Origin: Nitrososphaerota archaeon | GTDB taxonomy: Archaea; Thermoproteota; Nitrososphaeria; Nitrososphaerales; UBA183 | Assembly: GCA_027886865.1 (NCBI GenBank) | Contig: JAPCJR010000024.1 | Location: 1-19,183 of the forward strand | Reading direction: 5' to 3' | Length of the DNA stretch: 19,183 nt | Shown here: one piece after another, positions 7,385 through 14,628 of the stretch | How positions within the stretch are numbered: the stretch's first letter is position 1 | Layout of the letters: each line of letters opens with the position of its first letter | Made by a program: the position numbers and the translations under genes | Notes under the pieces: model-generated | What the model was told of the DNA's origin: nothing | The model's input: only the letters and a program-made list of their open reading frames with translations | The model's database searches: none

Positions 7385-8463
7385 GCGGGGTACCTCAGGA
7401 AGCATGCCACCTCCCTACCCGGCTCCGCTTTGATCAGTTCGGGGTGCTCTGCCCTGCACCTGTCGAACGCGTACTTGCATCTCGGATGGAACCTGCACCC
7501 CGACGGAAGGAACCTCAGGTCCGGCACATCCCCCGGTATCGCCTCGAGTCGCCCTTCATCTCGGTACTTCCTTGGAATCGATTTCAGGAGCCCCTCCGTG
7601 TACGGGTGGAGGGGCTTCTCGAAGACCCGGGCGACGTCGCTGAGCTCCACCACCTCTCCAGCGTACATTACGAGCACCCTGTCGGCGACCTGGGCCGCGA
7701 CCGCGAGGTCATGGGTGACGATCAGTATCGAGGAGCCCAGGTCTCTCCTCATCTCGCGCATCAGCCTGAGCACCTGAGCCTGCGTGGTCACATCGAGGGC
7801 AGAGGTGGGCTCGTCCGCTATCAGGAGCGACGGGCGCTGGACCATCGCTTGCGCTATCATCACCCTCTGTGCCATCCCCCCGCTCAGTTCGTGCGGGTAC
7901 CGGTCGATGACCCTCTCGGGGTCAGCTATCTGAACCCGCTTCAGCGCCTCCACGACCTCCTGCGAATAGACGCTTCTTCTGCGAGAGCGCGGGACCCGGA
8001 CCCAGACCACCCTACCCGGCCCTCCCGCTCTGGGCTTTAGATCGGGGTCTTCCCGCCCGAAGGGGCCCGGGTTGTGCGAGGCGATCCTTTTCTCCCGCAT
8101 GTCTATAGCCTCCGAGATCTGCTGTCCCACGGTGTAGACGGGGTCCAGCGAACTGAGCGGGTCTTGGAATATCATGGAGACGCCCGTCCCGCGTATAGCC
8201 GAGAGCTCCCTCTCAGAGAGCTTGATCAGGTCCTGACCATTGAATACGATCTGACCGGCGTCGACCACCGCTGGGGGCCTCTGGAGTAGGTTGATTATCG
8301 AAAGGCCGAGCGTGCTCTTCCCGGAACCCGACTCGCCGACGATCGCGATTATCTCGGACCGGCCGACGGTGAGGCTGACGTTGTCCAGCGCCTTGATGCT
8401 CTTCACGGCCGACCGGTAGGCCACGGTCAGGTTCCTCACATCGAGCAGTGTATTGTCCGACAT
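7381..8463 (-). CDS. dppD: Peptide ABC transporter ATP-binding protein, DppD/OppD type, with an Arg/Pro-rich insertion
   Basis: This is the first ATPase of the importer (360 residues). It has Walker A GESGSGKST (43-51), Q-loop FQDPLSSLDP, signature LSGGMAQR (193-200), Walker B LLIADEPTSALD, switch His in IVTHD and the C-terminal cluster CRFHPRCKYAFDRC. The start is ATG 8463, eight bases after the DppC stop, with AGGTG five bases upstream. Residues of about 130-165, between the Q-loop and the signature motif, form a Gly/Pro/Arg-rich stretch including GPFGREDPDLKPRAGGPGR and RSRRRS. I do not know it from OppD proteins, where the helical subdomain is normally shorter here. The frame is intact through it, so a working protein is likely. 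Confidence 0.93.
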   Translation of the reverse strand: MSDNTLLDVRNLTVAYRSAVKSIKALDNVSLTVGRSEIIAIVGESGSGKSTLGLSIINLLQRPPAVVDAGQIVFNGQDLIKLSERELSAIRGTGVSMIFQDPLSSLDPVYTVGQQISEAIDMREKRIASHNPGPFGREDPDLKPRAGGPGRVVWVRVPRSRRRSVYSQEVVEALKRVQIADPERVIDRYPHELSGGMAQRVMIAQAMVQRPSLLIADEPTSALDVTTQAQVLRLMREMRRDLGSSILIVTHDLAVAAQVADRVLVMYAGEVVELSDVARVFEKPLHPYTEGLLKSIPRKYRDEGRLEAIPGDVPDLRFLPSGCRFHPRCKYAFDRCRAEHPELIKAEPGREVACFLRYPA

Positions 8464-8471
8464 CAGGGCAC

Positions 8472-9359
8472 CTAACCGAAGAGGCTCCTTATCTTGGGGT
8501 CGAGGGCGTCGCGGAGGCCGTCCCCGACGAGGGCGAACCCCAGCGCCACCACCACAATCGCCAGCGCTGGCAATATCGGCGCCCACGGGGCACTTGTGAG
8601 ATACTGCTCCTGCTGGACGGTGGAGAGGCCCCACTCCGGGGTCGGCACCTGTGCACCCACCCCGAGGAAGCTGAGCACGGAGAAGGTCAGAATCACGTTT
8701 CCAAAGTCGATGGTAGCGTAGACCAAAAGGACCGGGATTATGTTCGGCACCACGTGGTGCAATATGATGTACCTCGCCTTCTGCCCTGAGGCCCGAGAAG
8801 CCTCCATGTACTGCTGGGACTTTATCGAGAGCGTCTCCCCCCTTGAGAGCCTCGTGTAGGTGGGCCACCAGACCGGCGAGAGGGCGAGAATCGAGCTGTT
8901 GATGCCGGGACCCAGCGAGTCCGCGATGGCGAGCGCGAGGACCAGCCCCGGGAAGGCCAGAAAGATGTCGGTCACCCTCATTATCACCTCTTCGACCTTA
9001 CCGCCGACGTAGCCTGCGACGGTACCACTGACCAACCCAAGGCTCACCGCGATGGCCAGCACGGCGAAGGGCACCTCTGCGTCGTACGGCGCGCCGGCCA
9101 GTATCCTGCTGAGGACATCCCTCCCTAGGTTGTCGGTACCGAACGGATGTGCGAGCGAAGGCGGATACAACAGATGGGAGGTGAACAGATACGGGTTGTA
9201 CGGCAGAATCGCGTCGTTGGTCAGCCAGAGGACTAACGCGAGCGCGACGAACCCGATGACGATGACCATCCCGGCGGTCGTTATGATGCTCGAGCGGAGA
9301 ATACGGAAAGTTATCGCAGCTTCCTTGGTGTCGAACGGCAGGCGGCGCTTTCTTTGCAT
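8472..9359 (-). CDS. dppC: Peptide ABC transporter permease, DppC/OppC type
   Basis: This integral membrane permease (295 residues) has one N-terminal helix, then the conserved HPFGTDNLGRDVLSRI loop, then five more helices. The EAA coupling loop lies near residues 186-206 (EASRASGQKARYIILHHVVP), followed by the C-terminal GDGLRDALDPKIR typical of DppC. ATG at 9359 is chosen over an in-frame GTG at 9368, because that GTG forms part of a GAGGTG Shine-Dalgarno six bases before the ATG. It is the first gene of the DppC-DppD-DppF operon. Its partner permease DppB lies about 4 kb away (13400-14380), separated by the binding protein and two hydrolase genes. AT-rich candidates for its promoter exist in 9400-9455 but none is clear. 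Confidence 0.95.
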   Translation of the reverse strand: MQRKRRLPFDTKEAAITFRILRSSIITTAGMVIVIGFVALALVLWLTNDAILPYNPYLFTSHLLYPPSLAHPFGTDNLGRDVLSRILAGAPYDAEVPFAVLAIAVSLGLVSGTVAGYVGGKVEEVIMRVTDIFLAFPGLVLALAIADSLGPGINSSILALSPVWWPTYTRLSRGETLSIKSQQYMEASRASGQKARYIILHHVVPNIIPVLLVYATIDFGNVILTFSVLSFLGVGAQVPTPEWGLSTVQQEQYLTSAPWAPILPALAIVVVALGFALVGDGLRDALDPKIRSLFG

Positions 9360-9498
9360 CAGGGGCACCTCATCCGATGTCAGATCCTAAACTGCGCTCG
9401 TCTCTGACTTTACGCAACCGGTCGGCCGTGGGCCCACGAGTCTTAAAACAGTTGCTGGGAGGCGATGAAAATGCCCGCGGCGCTCGAGGCCGAGTCGG

Positions 9499-10587
9499 TC
9501 AGACTGCGTACTTTACGAATTCGGTAGAGCACGGGTTACCCTTGGCGATCCATGCTTCCCTCTTCTCCGGGATGTAGACCATACTGTCGAGTGTCTTGAC
9601 CTGCTTTTGCCTTGGTCTGGCGGGGTCCGCGTGCCAGCAGATTGAGTTGGGCTTGCTCTCGTGGTCGCTCAGGAACGATTGGAGGGTTTCCCGGTCGAGG
9701 TCGCCTCTCTTCGATTCGAGCAAAGCCCCCATCCTGTCGCACCTGCCGACGCTGTTGGCCCGGTATTCGTCGTTCTCGTAGCGGAGGCCCTCAGAATAGA
9801 TGCAGTGGTTGGCGTGCCAGAGGATGCTGTCTGAGGAGCTCTTGAGTATGCGGTCCGGATAGGTCTCGAGGTCGACCACTTCCTTAGGGGAGCCAAGCAC
9901 GAAGTTGATCGAGTAGGCTCTCTCCGCGCGCTCGATTTCCTTGGTCGCGCCATCGATATCCTTCTGGTTCATAACGGAGCGGACGACGGCGAGCATCGGG
10001 ACTCCAGGCCGAGTGCCATTGTAGACGAGGGCGTTGACGCAGACGCTGAGGCCAGCCGAGTTTATCCCCATCATCGCAGGAGCGCCTACGTAGGTATAGA
10101 TCAGAGCGTCGGGTCCGGTCTTCTGCCTGTGTCGTGTCAGGGTCGTGCAATCGCCTTCGAGCCATGGGTCGAGTCCTTCGTCATTGTTCTGGCCGATGTA
10201 TGTCAGGCCGTCGCTCGTCGCGGAGTCTCTGACTGCGAATGCGGTGCAGTTGCCCCCCTGTTTGTTCTTTCCCATCCTCGGATAGAAGACCTCGTTGAAG
10301 GCCGTGATCAGCATTACCTCGCTAATCTTTACGCCTGCGCCATCAGCGGTGCCCCTCAATTCTTCGGCAATCTCGTCGGAGTAGTCGCGGACGGGCCCTT
10401 CGTACTTCATGGCATCGTGCAAGACCTCGTCTTTTGAGGCGTTCAGATACGTCGAGTAGTAATGATAGTTTGACTGAAGGAGCCGTTTCAACCGGTCGCT
10501 GTGATGCTCACCATAGGCGAACCCTCGTTCGTAGGAGCTGCCCTTGACATCTAGCACGTCATATCCAATCAAAGACGCGGGTTGCAC
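9499..10587 (-). CDS. C45-family Ntn hydrolase / acyl-CoA:6-APA acyltransferase-like enzyme
   Basis: The 362-residue product matches the acyltransferase/C45 peptidase family. It shows an early YERGFAYGEHHSDR segment, ADGAGVKISEVMLITAFNE, then GGNCTAFAV with the probable autocatalytic N-terminal nucleophile Cys114. DGLTYIGQNND, GINSAGLSVCVNAL, a LGSPKE loop and NSICWHAD near the C-terminus complete the pattern. Family members self-cleave before the Cys and transfer or hydrolyse acyl groups on amines. The start is GTG at 10587, 26 bases from the centre of a strong TATA (10610-10617), so the mRNA is probably leaderless. It is transcribed away from the D-aminopeptidase gene, sharing a 74-bp intergenic region. 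A role in N-acylating or deacylating amino acids with the nearby racemase is inference. Confidence 0.85.
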   Translation of the reverse strand: MQPASLIGYDVLDVKGSSYERGFAYGEHHSDRLKRLLQSNYHYYSTYLNASKDEVLHDAMKYEGPVRDYSDEIAEELRGTADGAGVKISEVMLITAFNEVFYPRMGKNKQGGNCTAFAVRDSATSDGLTYIGQNNDEGLDPWLEGDCTTLTRHRQKTGPDALIYTYVGAPAMMGINSAGLSVCVNALVYNGTRPGVPMLAVVRSVMNQKDIDGATKEIERAERAYSINFVLGSPKEVVDLETYPDRILKSSSDSILWHANHCIYSEGLRYENDEYRANSVGRCDRMGALLESKRGDLDRETLQSFLSDHESKPNSICWHADPARPRQKQVKTLDSMVYIPEKREAWIAKGNPCSTEFVKYAV

Positions 10588-10607
10588 AGGAAGATAATCC
10601 CCTTCGC

Positions 10608-10620
10608 GATATATAAATTT
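10608..10620 (-). promoter_or_regulatory. Strong TATA box for the C45-family gene
   Basis: On the minus strand this reads TTTATATA (10617-10610), centred 26 bases upstream of the GTG at 10587. The same octamer lies at nearly the same distance from the binding-protein start, so it is a good archaeal core promoter. Confidence 0.7.
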
Positions 10621-10628
10621 GAGAAATT

Positions 10629-10639
10629 AGGATTAAGTA
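10629..10639 (+). promoter_or_regulatory. Putative TATA element for the D-aminopeptidase gene
   Basis: GGATTAAGTAG is centred about 27 bases before the GTG at 10662, which would give a leaderless transcript. TATATAAA at 10610-10617 could serve instead, with a 20-base leader. Confidence 0.4.
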
Positions 10640-10661
10640 GTAAGCCCGTCGCCTCCATCAC

Positions 10662-11501
10662 GTGAAGGTATTCATTTCGTCCGACATGGAGGGGCTCCCA
10701 TACACGGTGTCCAACGAGCACAACTACCCCGGACAGAAACTCCACGATGAGACTCGCACCATCATGACTGACTGCGTGATCGCCGTCGTCGAGGAGCTGA
10801 GGTTGGCGGGGGTGAAGAGGATAGTCGTAGCTGACAGTCATGGTCCGATGGTCAACCTGCTCCCGGGAAGGATGCCGGAAGGGGTCGACCTAGTGAGGGG
10901 GACGCCGCGGTCGCATTCCATGGTCGCGGGGTCGGCAGGGTGCGACTTTGCCATATTCGTCGGGTATCACGCCAAGCCCGACACGGCGATGGCGACGTTC
11001 GACCACACCATCAGTTCCGCGATCTTGAGGAAACTCGTCATCAACGGGGTAGAGATGAGCGAATTCCTGCTCAACTCGGCCTACCTCGGCGAGGAGGGGA
11101 TTCCGGTGGCGATGGTCGCCGGCGACAAGGCCCTCCTTGACGGGGACGTCTCCACTCACGCCCCGTGGGCCACGAGGGTGCAGCTCAAGGAGAGCCTCGG
11201 TCGCCACTCCGCGGTCTCTCCGTCCATGACGGAGGTGAGCGCTCTATTGAGGATCGGCACTAGGAAGGCGGTGCTTGCGTTCAAAAAACACCAGGTCAAA
11301 CTCTTCAAGATGAAGACGCCCGCCCAGGTAGAGCTGACGTTCCAGAGCTCCGCGTTCGCTGACGTCGCAGCGGACCTCCCCGGCGCTACAAGGGTAAGAG
11401 GCTCAGGGGTGAGGTTCGTGTCGCCGACCATAGGAGATGGCCTCAACACAATCAAGTTACTCGTCTTCGCTGCCGCTGGCGTGAAGGCCGCTACAGAGTA
11501 G
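10662..11501 (+). CDS. dppA: D-aminopeptidase, DppA type (M55 family)
   Basis: This 279-residue cytoplasmic zinc peptidase removes N-terminal D-amino acids from peptides. Expected metal ligands are in place: Asp8 and Glu10 (SSDMEG), His60 (ADSHG), His103 (GYHAK) and Glu134 (NGVEMSEF). His115 (TFDHT) corresponds to the catalytic His of Bacillus DppA. Length fits the family. The start is GTG at 10662, with no Shine-Dalgarno but a TATA element at leaderless spacing. It ends seven bases from the convergent end of the binding-protein gene. In Bacillus subtilis a DppA is encoded with a dipeptide importer, and the same association here supports use of D-residue-containing peptides such as cell-wall fragments. 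The real substrate is not shown by the sequence. Confidence 0.93.
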   Translation: MKVFISSDMEGLPYTVSNEHNYPGQKLHDETRTIMTDCVIAVVEELRLAGVKRIVVADSHGPMVNLLPGRMPEGVDLVRGTPRSHSMVAGSAGCDFAIFVGYHAKPDTAMATFDHTISSAILRKLVINGVEMSEFLLNSAYLGEEGIPVAMVAGDKALLDGDVSTHAPWATRVQLKESLGRHSAVSPSMTEVSALLRIGTRKAVLAFKKHQVKLFKMKTPAQVELTFQSSAFADVAADLPGATRVRGSGVRFVSPTIGDGLNTIKLLVFAAAGVKAATE

Positions 11502-11508
11502 CTCCAGT

Positions 11509-13335
11509 CTACGAACTCGGGTTGCAGGAATAGTAGACTGAGTTGAAGTCTATTCCGTTGAACGAGGTGTTGTACCACAAGCCGGTGACGCAGTGGTTGA
11601 ACATGGTAGGCCCGATTCCGGCTCCTGGGTCGTAGACGTCGATGTCCTGAGCGAGCCAGAGGATGGAGGCCGATTGCTGGACGTCCTTAGTGATCTGCTC
11701 TATCTCCTGGCCCCTCAGGGTGGAGTTAAGCTGAGTGTTGCTTTCGTCAATCAAATTCACTATCGTCTGGTTGTGCATGTTCCCGAACACGCCTAATGCG
11801 CTGTCCACCAGGTACTCGTAGGCGCTGAAGTCAGCATAATACGTCCAGTTGATTTGGAACATGTCCATGGCGGTAGAGTTGCTCCCCGGCACATCCTGGA
11901 GAGATATCAGCGAGGGCTGGCTCAGTTCTTGGACGTTCACGGTTATCCCAATCTGGGACAGATCGGACTTTATGATCGCCGCAACGTCAGCCTGGTAGGT
12001 GCTAGTGTAGTAGTAGTAGTTTATCGCTGGTAGTCCCTTGCCGCCGGGATAGCCAGCCTCAGTAAGCAGTTGTTCGGCCTGCTGCACGTTGTACGCCGGG
12101 GGCTGAATGCTGCTGGGGTAGTAGGCGAGTCCCTTGAGGTCCGGTCCGACCACTGGAACCGCATATCCGTTGTAGACAGTCTGCTGAATCTGCGTCACGT
12201 TTATCGCCGCTATTACCGCCTCTCTGACCAAGGTATTGTTCAGTGGAGCCTTTAGCGAGTCGAGCGCAATCCACTCAATGGAGCCTGAAAGTCCGATGTT
12301 GGGGATGTAGCAGCTCGTTCCGCAAGCCTTTACGACGTTCGGGATGTCATCAAAGGACACATCCGCTGCCTGAGCCTCTCCTCCTTCAAGGTCTTCGGTG
12401 CGGGTAAGCTCGTCCGTCTTGTAGTTGATCGTGATCTCATGTATGTTGGCCGGTGCGATGATGTAGTTAGACTGCGCCCCGGTCAGGTCTTGAGCCCAGT
12501 AGTGCGGGTTTGCGACCATGGTTGTGTATTCGTTCGGGACGTATTGCTGGGTCACATATGGACCATCCCCCACAGTCGTGCCGTTCACAGACATCCATGC
12601 GTTCGGCTGGTCAGAGGCGACTCCGCCGTGCGACTCCACCACGTATGGGTCCACGAAGACCCAAGGCGCTGTCTCGATCGTGAACTTGAACGGTGCAAAC
12701 GGGTTGTTCAGATTGAACTGCACGGCCGAGGCGTTGAGCACCACGATGTTGTTACTCGGATTCTCCATCAGTGAGAGAAGCGTCTGGTTCGTCGGCACGT
12801 TCGTAGCTGTGTCGAACGAGTTCAGGTCAGCTGCGGTCACAGAACCAGGGGTGAAATATGTGTAGAATATGAAGTCCGAAGCCTGGTTGATTACCAGGTC
12901 CCGGTATATGTTCCACCAAAGGACGTAGGCGTTGAACGGGTCGCCGTTGCTGTAGTAGACGTCGGTCCTCAGGGTGACCGTGTAGTTGAGCCCGTTGGCG
13001 CTCCCCGAAATCGACTGGCCGACCACCGGGACCAGTTGAGTGCAAGAGGTATTGTTCTCCCCACAGAAGAACAGCGGAAGGTTGGTGTTCTGCGAAACTT
13101 CCAAGCCGTTGTTGTCTATCACGGTTCCTGGGTCCATGCTCGTTGGAACGGATGCCTCATCGATCACTAGCTGTGTGGGAAGCGAAGACGTCGAAGTCGT
13201 ACTTGAAGACGAAGTGGAAGAGGTAGCGGAAGACGACCGCCCGACCGCGACATAAGCTATCCCCGCGACAACTATCAGGACGACGATTATTACCGCGATG
13301 ACCGCCCGAGAAATAGCGTTGCGGCTTCTATACAA
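11509..13335 (-). CDS. Peptide-binding protein of the ABC transporter (SBP family 5)
   Basis: This 608-residue extracellular solute-binding protein of the DppA/OppA (SBP_bac_5) type has a SMDPGTVIDNNG opening, LRTDVYYSNGDPFNAYVLWW, NPHYW, PLNNTLVREAVIAAIN and AEQLLTEAGYPGGKGLP, all characteristic of the family. Residues 1-33 are MYRSRN followed by one long hydrophobic helix (AISRAVIAVIIVVLIVVAG), resembling archaeal class III (pilin-type) signals or a simple anchor. A Ser/Thr stalk (34-51) follows. There is no lipobox Cys. The start is TTG at 13335, with an in-frame TAG upstream and TTTATATA about 27 bases before it, so the transcript is probably leaderless. It lies just downstream of the DppB gene but has its own promoter, allowing high separate expression. 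Confidence 0.93.
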   Translation of the reverse strand: MYRSRNAISRAVIAVIIVVLIVVAGIAYVAVGRSSSATSSTSSSSTTSTSSLPTQLVIDEASVPTSMDPGTVIDNNGLEVSQNTNLPLFFCGENNTSCTQLVPVVGQSISGSANGLNYTVTLRTDVYYSNGDPFNAYVLWWNIYRDLVINQASDFIFYTYFTPGSVTAADLNSFDTATNVPTNQTLLSLMENPSNNIVVLNASAVQFNLNNPFAPFKFTIETAPWVFVDPYVVESHGGVASDQPNAWMSVNGTTVGDGPYVTQQYVPNEYTTMVANPHYWAQDLTGAQSNYIIAPANIHEITINYKTDELTRTEDLEGGEAQAADVSFDDIPNVVKACGTSCYIPNIGLSGSIEWIALDSLKAPLNNTLVREAVIAAINVTQIQQTVYNGYAVPVVGPDLKGLAYYPSSIQPPAYNVQQAEQLLTEAGYPGGKGLPAINYYYYTSTYQADVAAIIKSDLSQIGITVNVQELSQPSLISLQDVPGSNSTAMDMFQINWTYYADFSAYEYLVDSALGVFGNMHNQTIVNLIDESNTQLNSTLRGQEIEQITKDVQQSASILWLAQDIDVYDPGAGIGPTMFNHCVTGLWYNTSFNGIDFNSVYYSCNPSS

Positions 13336-13356
13336 TGTAAGCCGTATGGCCGCCTA

Positions 13357-13368
13357 ATTATATAAAGT
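13357..13368 (-). promoter_or_regulatory. TATA box for the peptide-binding protein gene
   Basis: On the minus strand TTTATATA occupies 13366-13359, centred about 27 bases before the TTG at 13335. It is the same octamer and spacing as upstream of the C45-family gene. Confidence 0.7.
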
Positions 13369-13399
13369 TTAGATTTAGTTTCGGAAAACCAGCCGAATG

Positions 13400-14380
13400 T
13401 CAGACCTTGATCCGCGGATCTAGGACTGCGTACAGGACGTCCGCTACCAAGTTCGCGAAGACGACACATATGGTGAGCAGCAGCGTCACCCCCATCACCG
13501 AAGGAAAATCGAAGCTCTGGATCGATTGGTACGCGTAGAGTCCTATCCCCGGCCAGTTGAATATCGTCTCTACCACAACCGAACCGCCGAAGAGCCCGGC
13601 CAGGAGGAGGCCTAGGACCGTCACGGTCGGAATCAGTGAGTTCCGCAGGGCGTGCCTGAATATCACTGTCCTGCGACGGAGCCCCTTCGCATAGGACGCT
13701 CGGATGAAATCCTTCTGGAAGACCTCTAAAAGAGAAGCTCTCGTCACCCTCGTGACGATTCCGAAGTAGATTAGCGAGAGCGCCGTCGCAGGGAGGACAA
13801 TGTGGTCGAGCGCGTTCAAGAATATGGGGTAGTTCCCCTTCAGAAAGCTGTCCACCAGCACCAGTCCGGTGATGTTAGCGTCGAAGGTGAGTCCCTGCGA
13901 CAGCTGGCCCGAGGTAGGGAACACCTTCAACACATATCCGAAGAGCAAGATCACCCCGAGGGCCACGAAGAAGGGTGGTGATGAGTAGGCACCGAGGTAG
14001 AAGAGCCGAATCGCATGGTCGGCCGTCCTTCCCTGGTACATCGCAGCCACGACCCCGAGAGGTATCCCTACTACTATGGCGACTACGATGGCCACGAGCG
14101 CCAACTCTGCCGTGGCTGGGAAATAATGCTCGAGGTCGAACAGCACCGGCCTCCCGGAACTCGGTACAGTTCCCCAGTTCCCGCTGAAAATATTGACCAT
14201 GTAATAGTAGTATTGCACGTAAACGGGAGCGTTGAGGTGGTATCTCGCCGAGAGGGCAGCAATCGCCCCGGCGGTGGCCCTCGGTCCCGTCCAGGCCCTT
14301 ACAGGGTCGGGGACGGTCACGAACGAGATGATGAACGTGATGAGGGTGACACCCAACAACACCGGGATTAGAAGCAACAC
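13400..14380 (-). CDS. dppB: Peptide ABC transporter permease, DppB/OppB type
   Basis: This six-helix permease (326 residues from GTG 14380) shows LLLIPVLLGVTLITFIISF as the first helix, a large external loop with LNAPVYVQYYYYMVNIFSGNWG, and the EAA coupling loop FIRASYAKGLRRRTVIFRHA. LFGGSVVVETIFNWPGIGLY and a C-terminal DVLYAVLDPRI complete the family pattern. It pairs with DppC in the membrane. The start is odd: family members usually have about ten residues ending in two arginines before the first helix. The codons for such a segment (GIASFIARR, 14407-14381) are present in frame but contain no ATG, GTG or TTG, and a TGA stands at 14419. The usable start is therefore GTG 14380, unless the ATA at 14404 is used or the sequence has an error. 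Confidence 0.92.
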   Translation of the reverse strand: MLLLIPVLLGVTLITFIISFVTVPDPVRAWTGPRATAGAIAALSARYHLNAPVYVQYYYYMVNIFSGNWGTVPSSGRPVLFDLEHYFPATAELALVAIVVAIVVGIPLGVVAAMYQGRTADHAIRLFYLGAYSSPPFFVALGVILLFGYVLKVFPTSGQLSQGLTFDANITGLVLVDSFLKGNYPIFLNALDHIVLPATALSLIYFGIVTRVTRASLLEVFQKDFIRASYAKGLRRRTVIFRHALRNSLIPTVTVLGLLLAGLFGGSVVVETIFNWPGIGLYAYQSIQSFDFPSVMGVTLLLTICVVFANLVADVLYAVLDPRIKV

Positions 14381-14415
14381 CCTTCTCGCGATAAAGCTCG
14401 CTATGCCCGTCTGTC

Positions 14416-14432
14416 CTCACTCACTCACTCAC
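14416..14432. repeat. Short tetranucleotide repeat upstream of dppB
   Basis: CTCA is repeated four times plus a C; on the coding strand this is (GTGA)4 just 5' of dppB. It lies in the probable leader region. Confidence 0.6.
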
Positions 14433-14628
14433 ATTTGGTAGCGGCATCGAGTATTTAGCAATATTCAGCGAGAGCCAACGCGATACGACTTCCTCCTAGC
14501 CTCCAAAAGTCCTCCCGTCTACGATCCACCAAGGGAGACAGCGATAGGTTCCTGATCCGTCGGTCCGCCTCTCAGCTAAATTGCAACCCTTCTAATCAGT
14601 TAGAGCCAGAAGATGGGACCTAATCCGC

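Noticed and set aside
8464..8868. Longer DppD reading frame starting at 8868
   Set aside because: The extra 135 codons overlap the DppC permease in another frame, while ATG 8463 has a Shine-Dalgarno and gives the standard DppD N-terminus.
14416..14432. (GTGA)4 repeat as a phase-variation switch for dppB
   Set aside because: Adding or removing a 4-base unit leaves the in-frame TGA at 14419 directly before the gene frame, so slippage cannot connect a repeat start codon to dppB.
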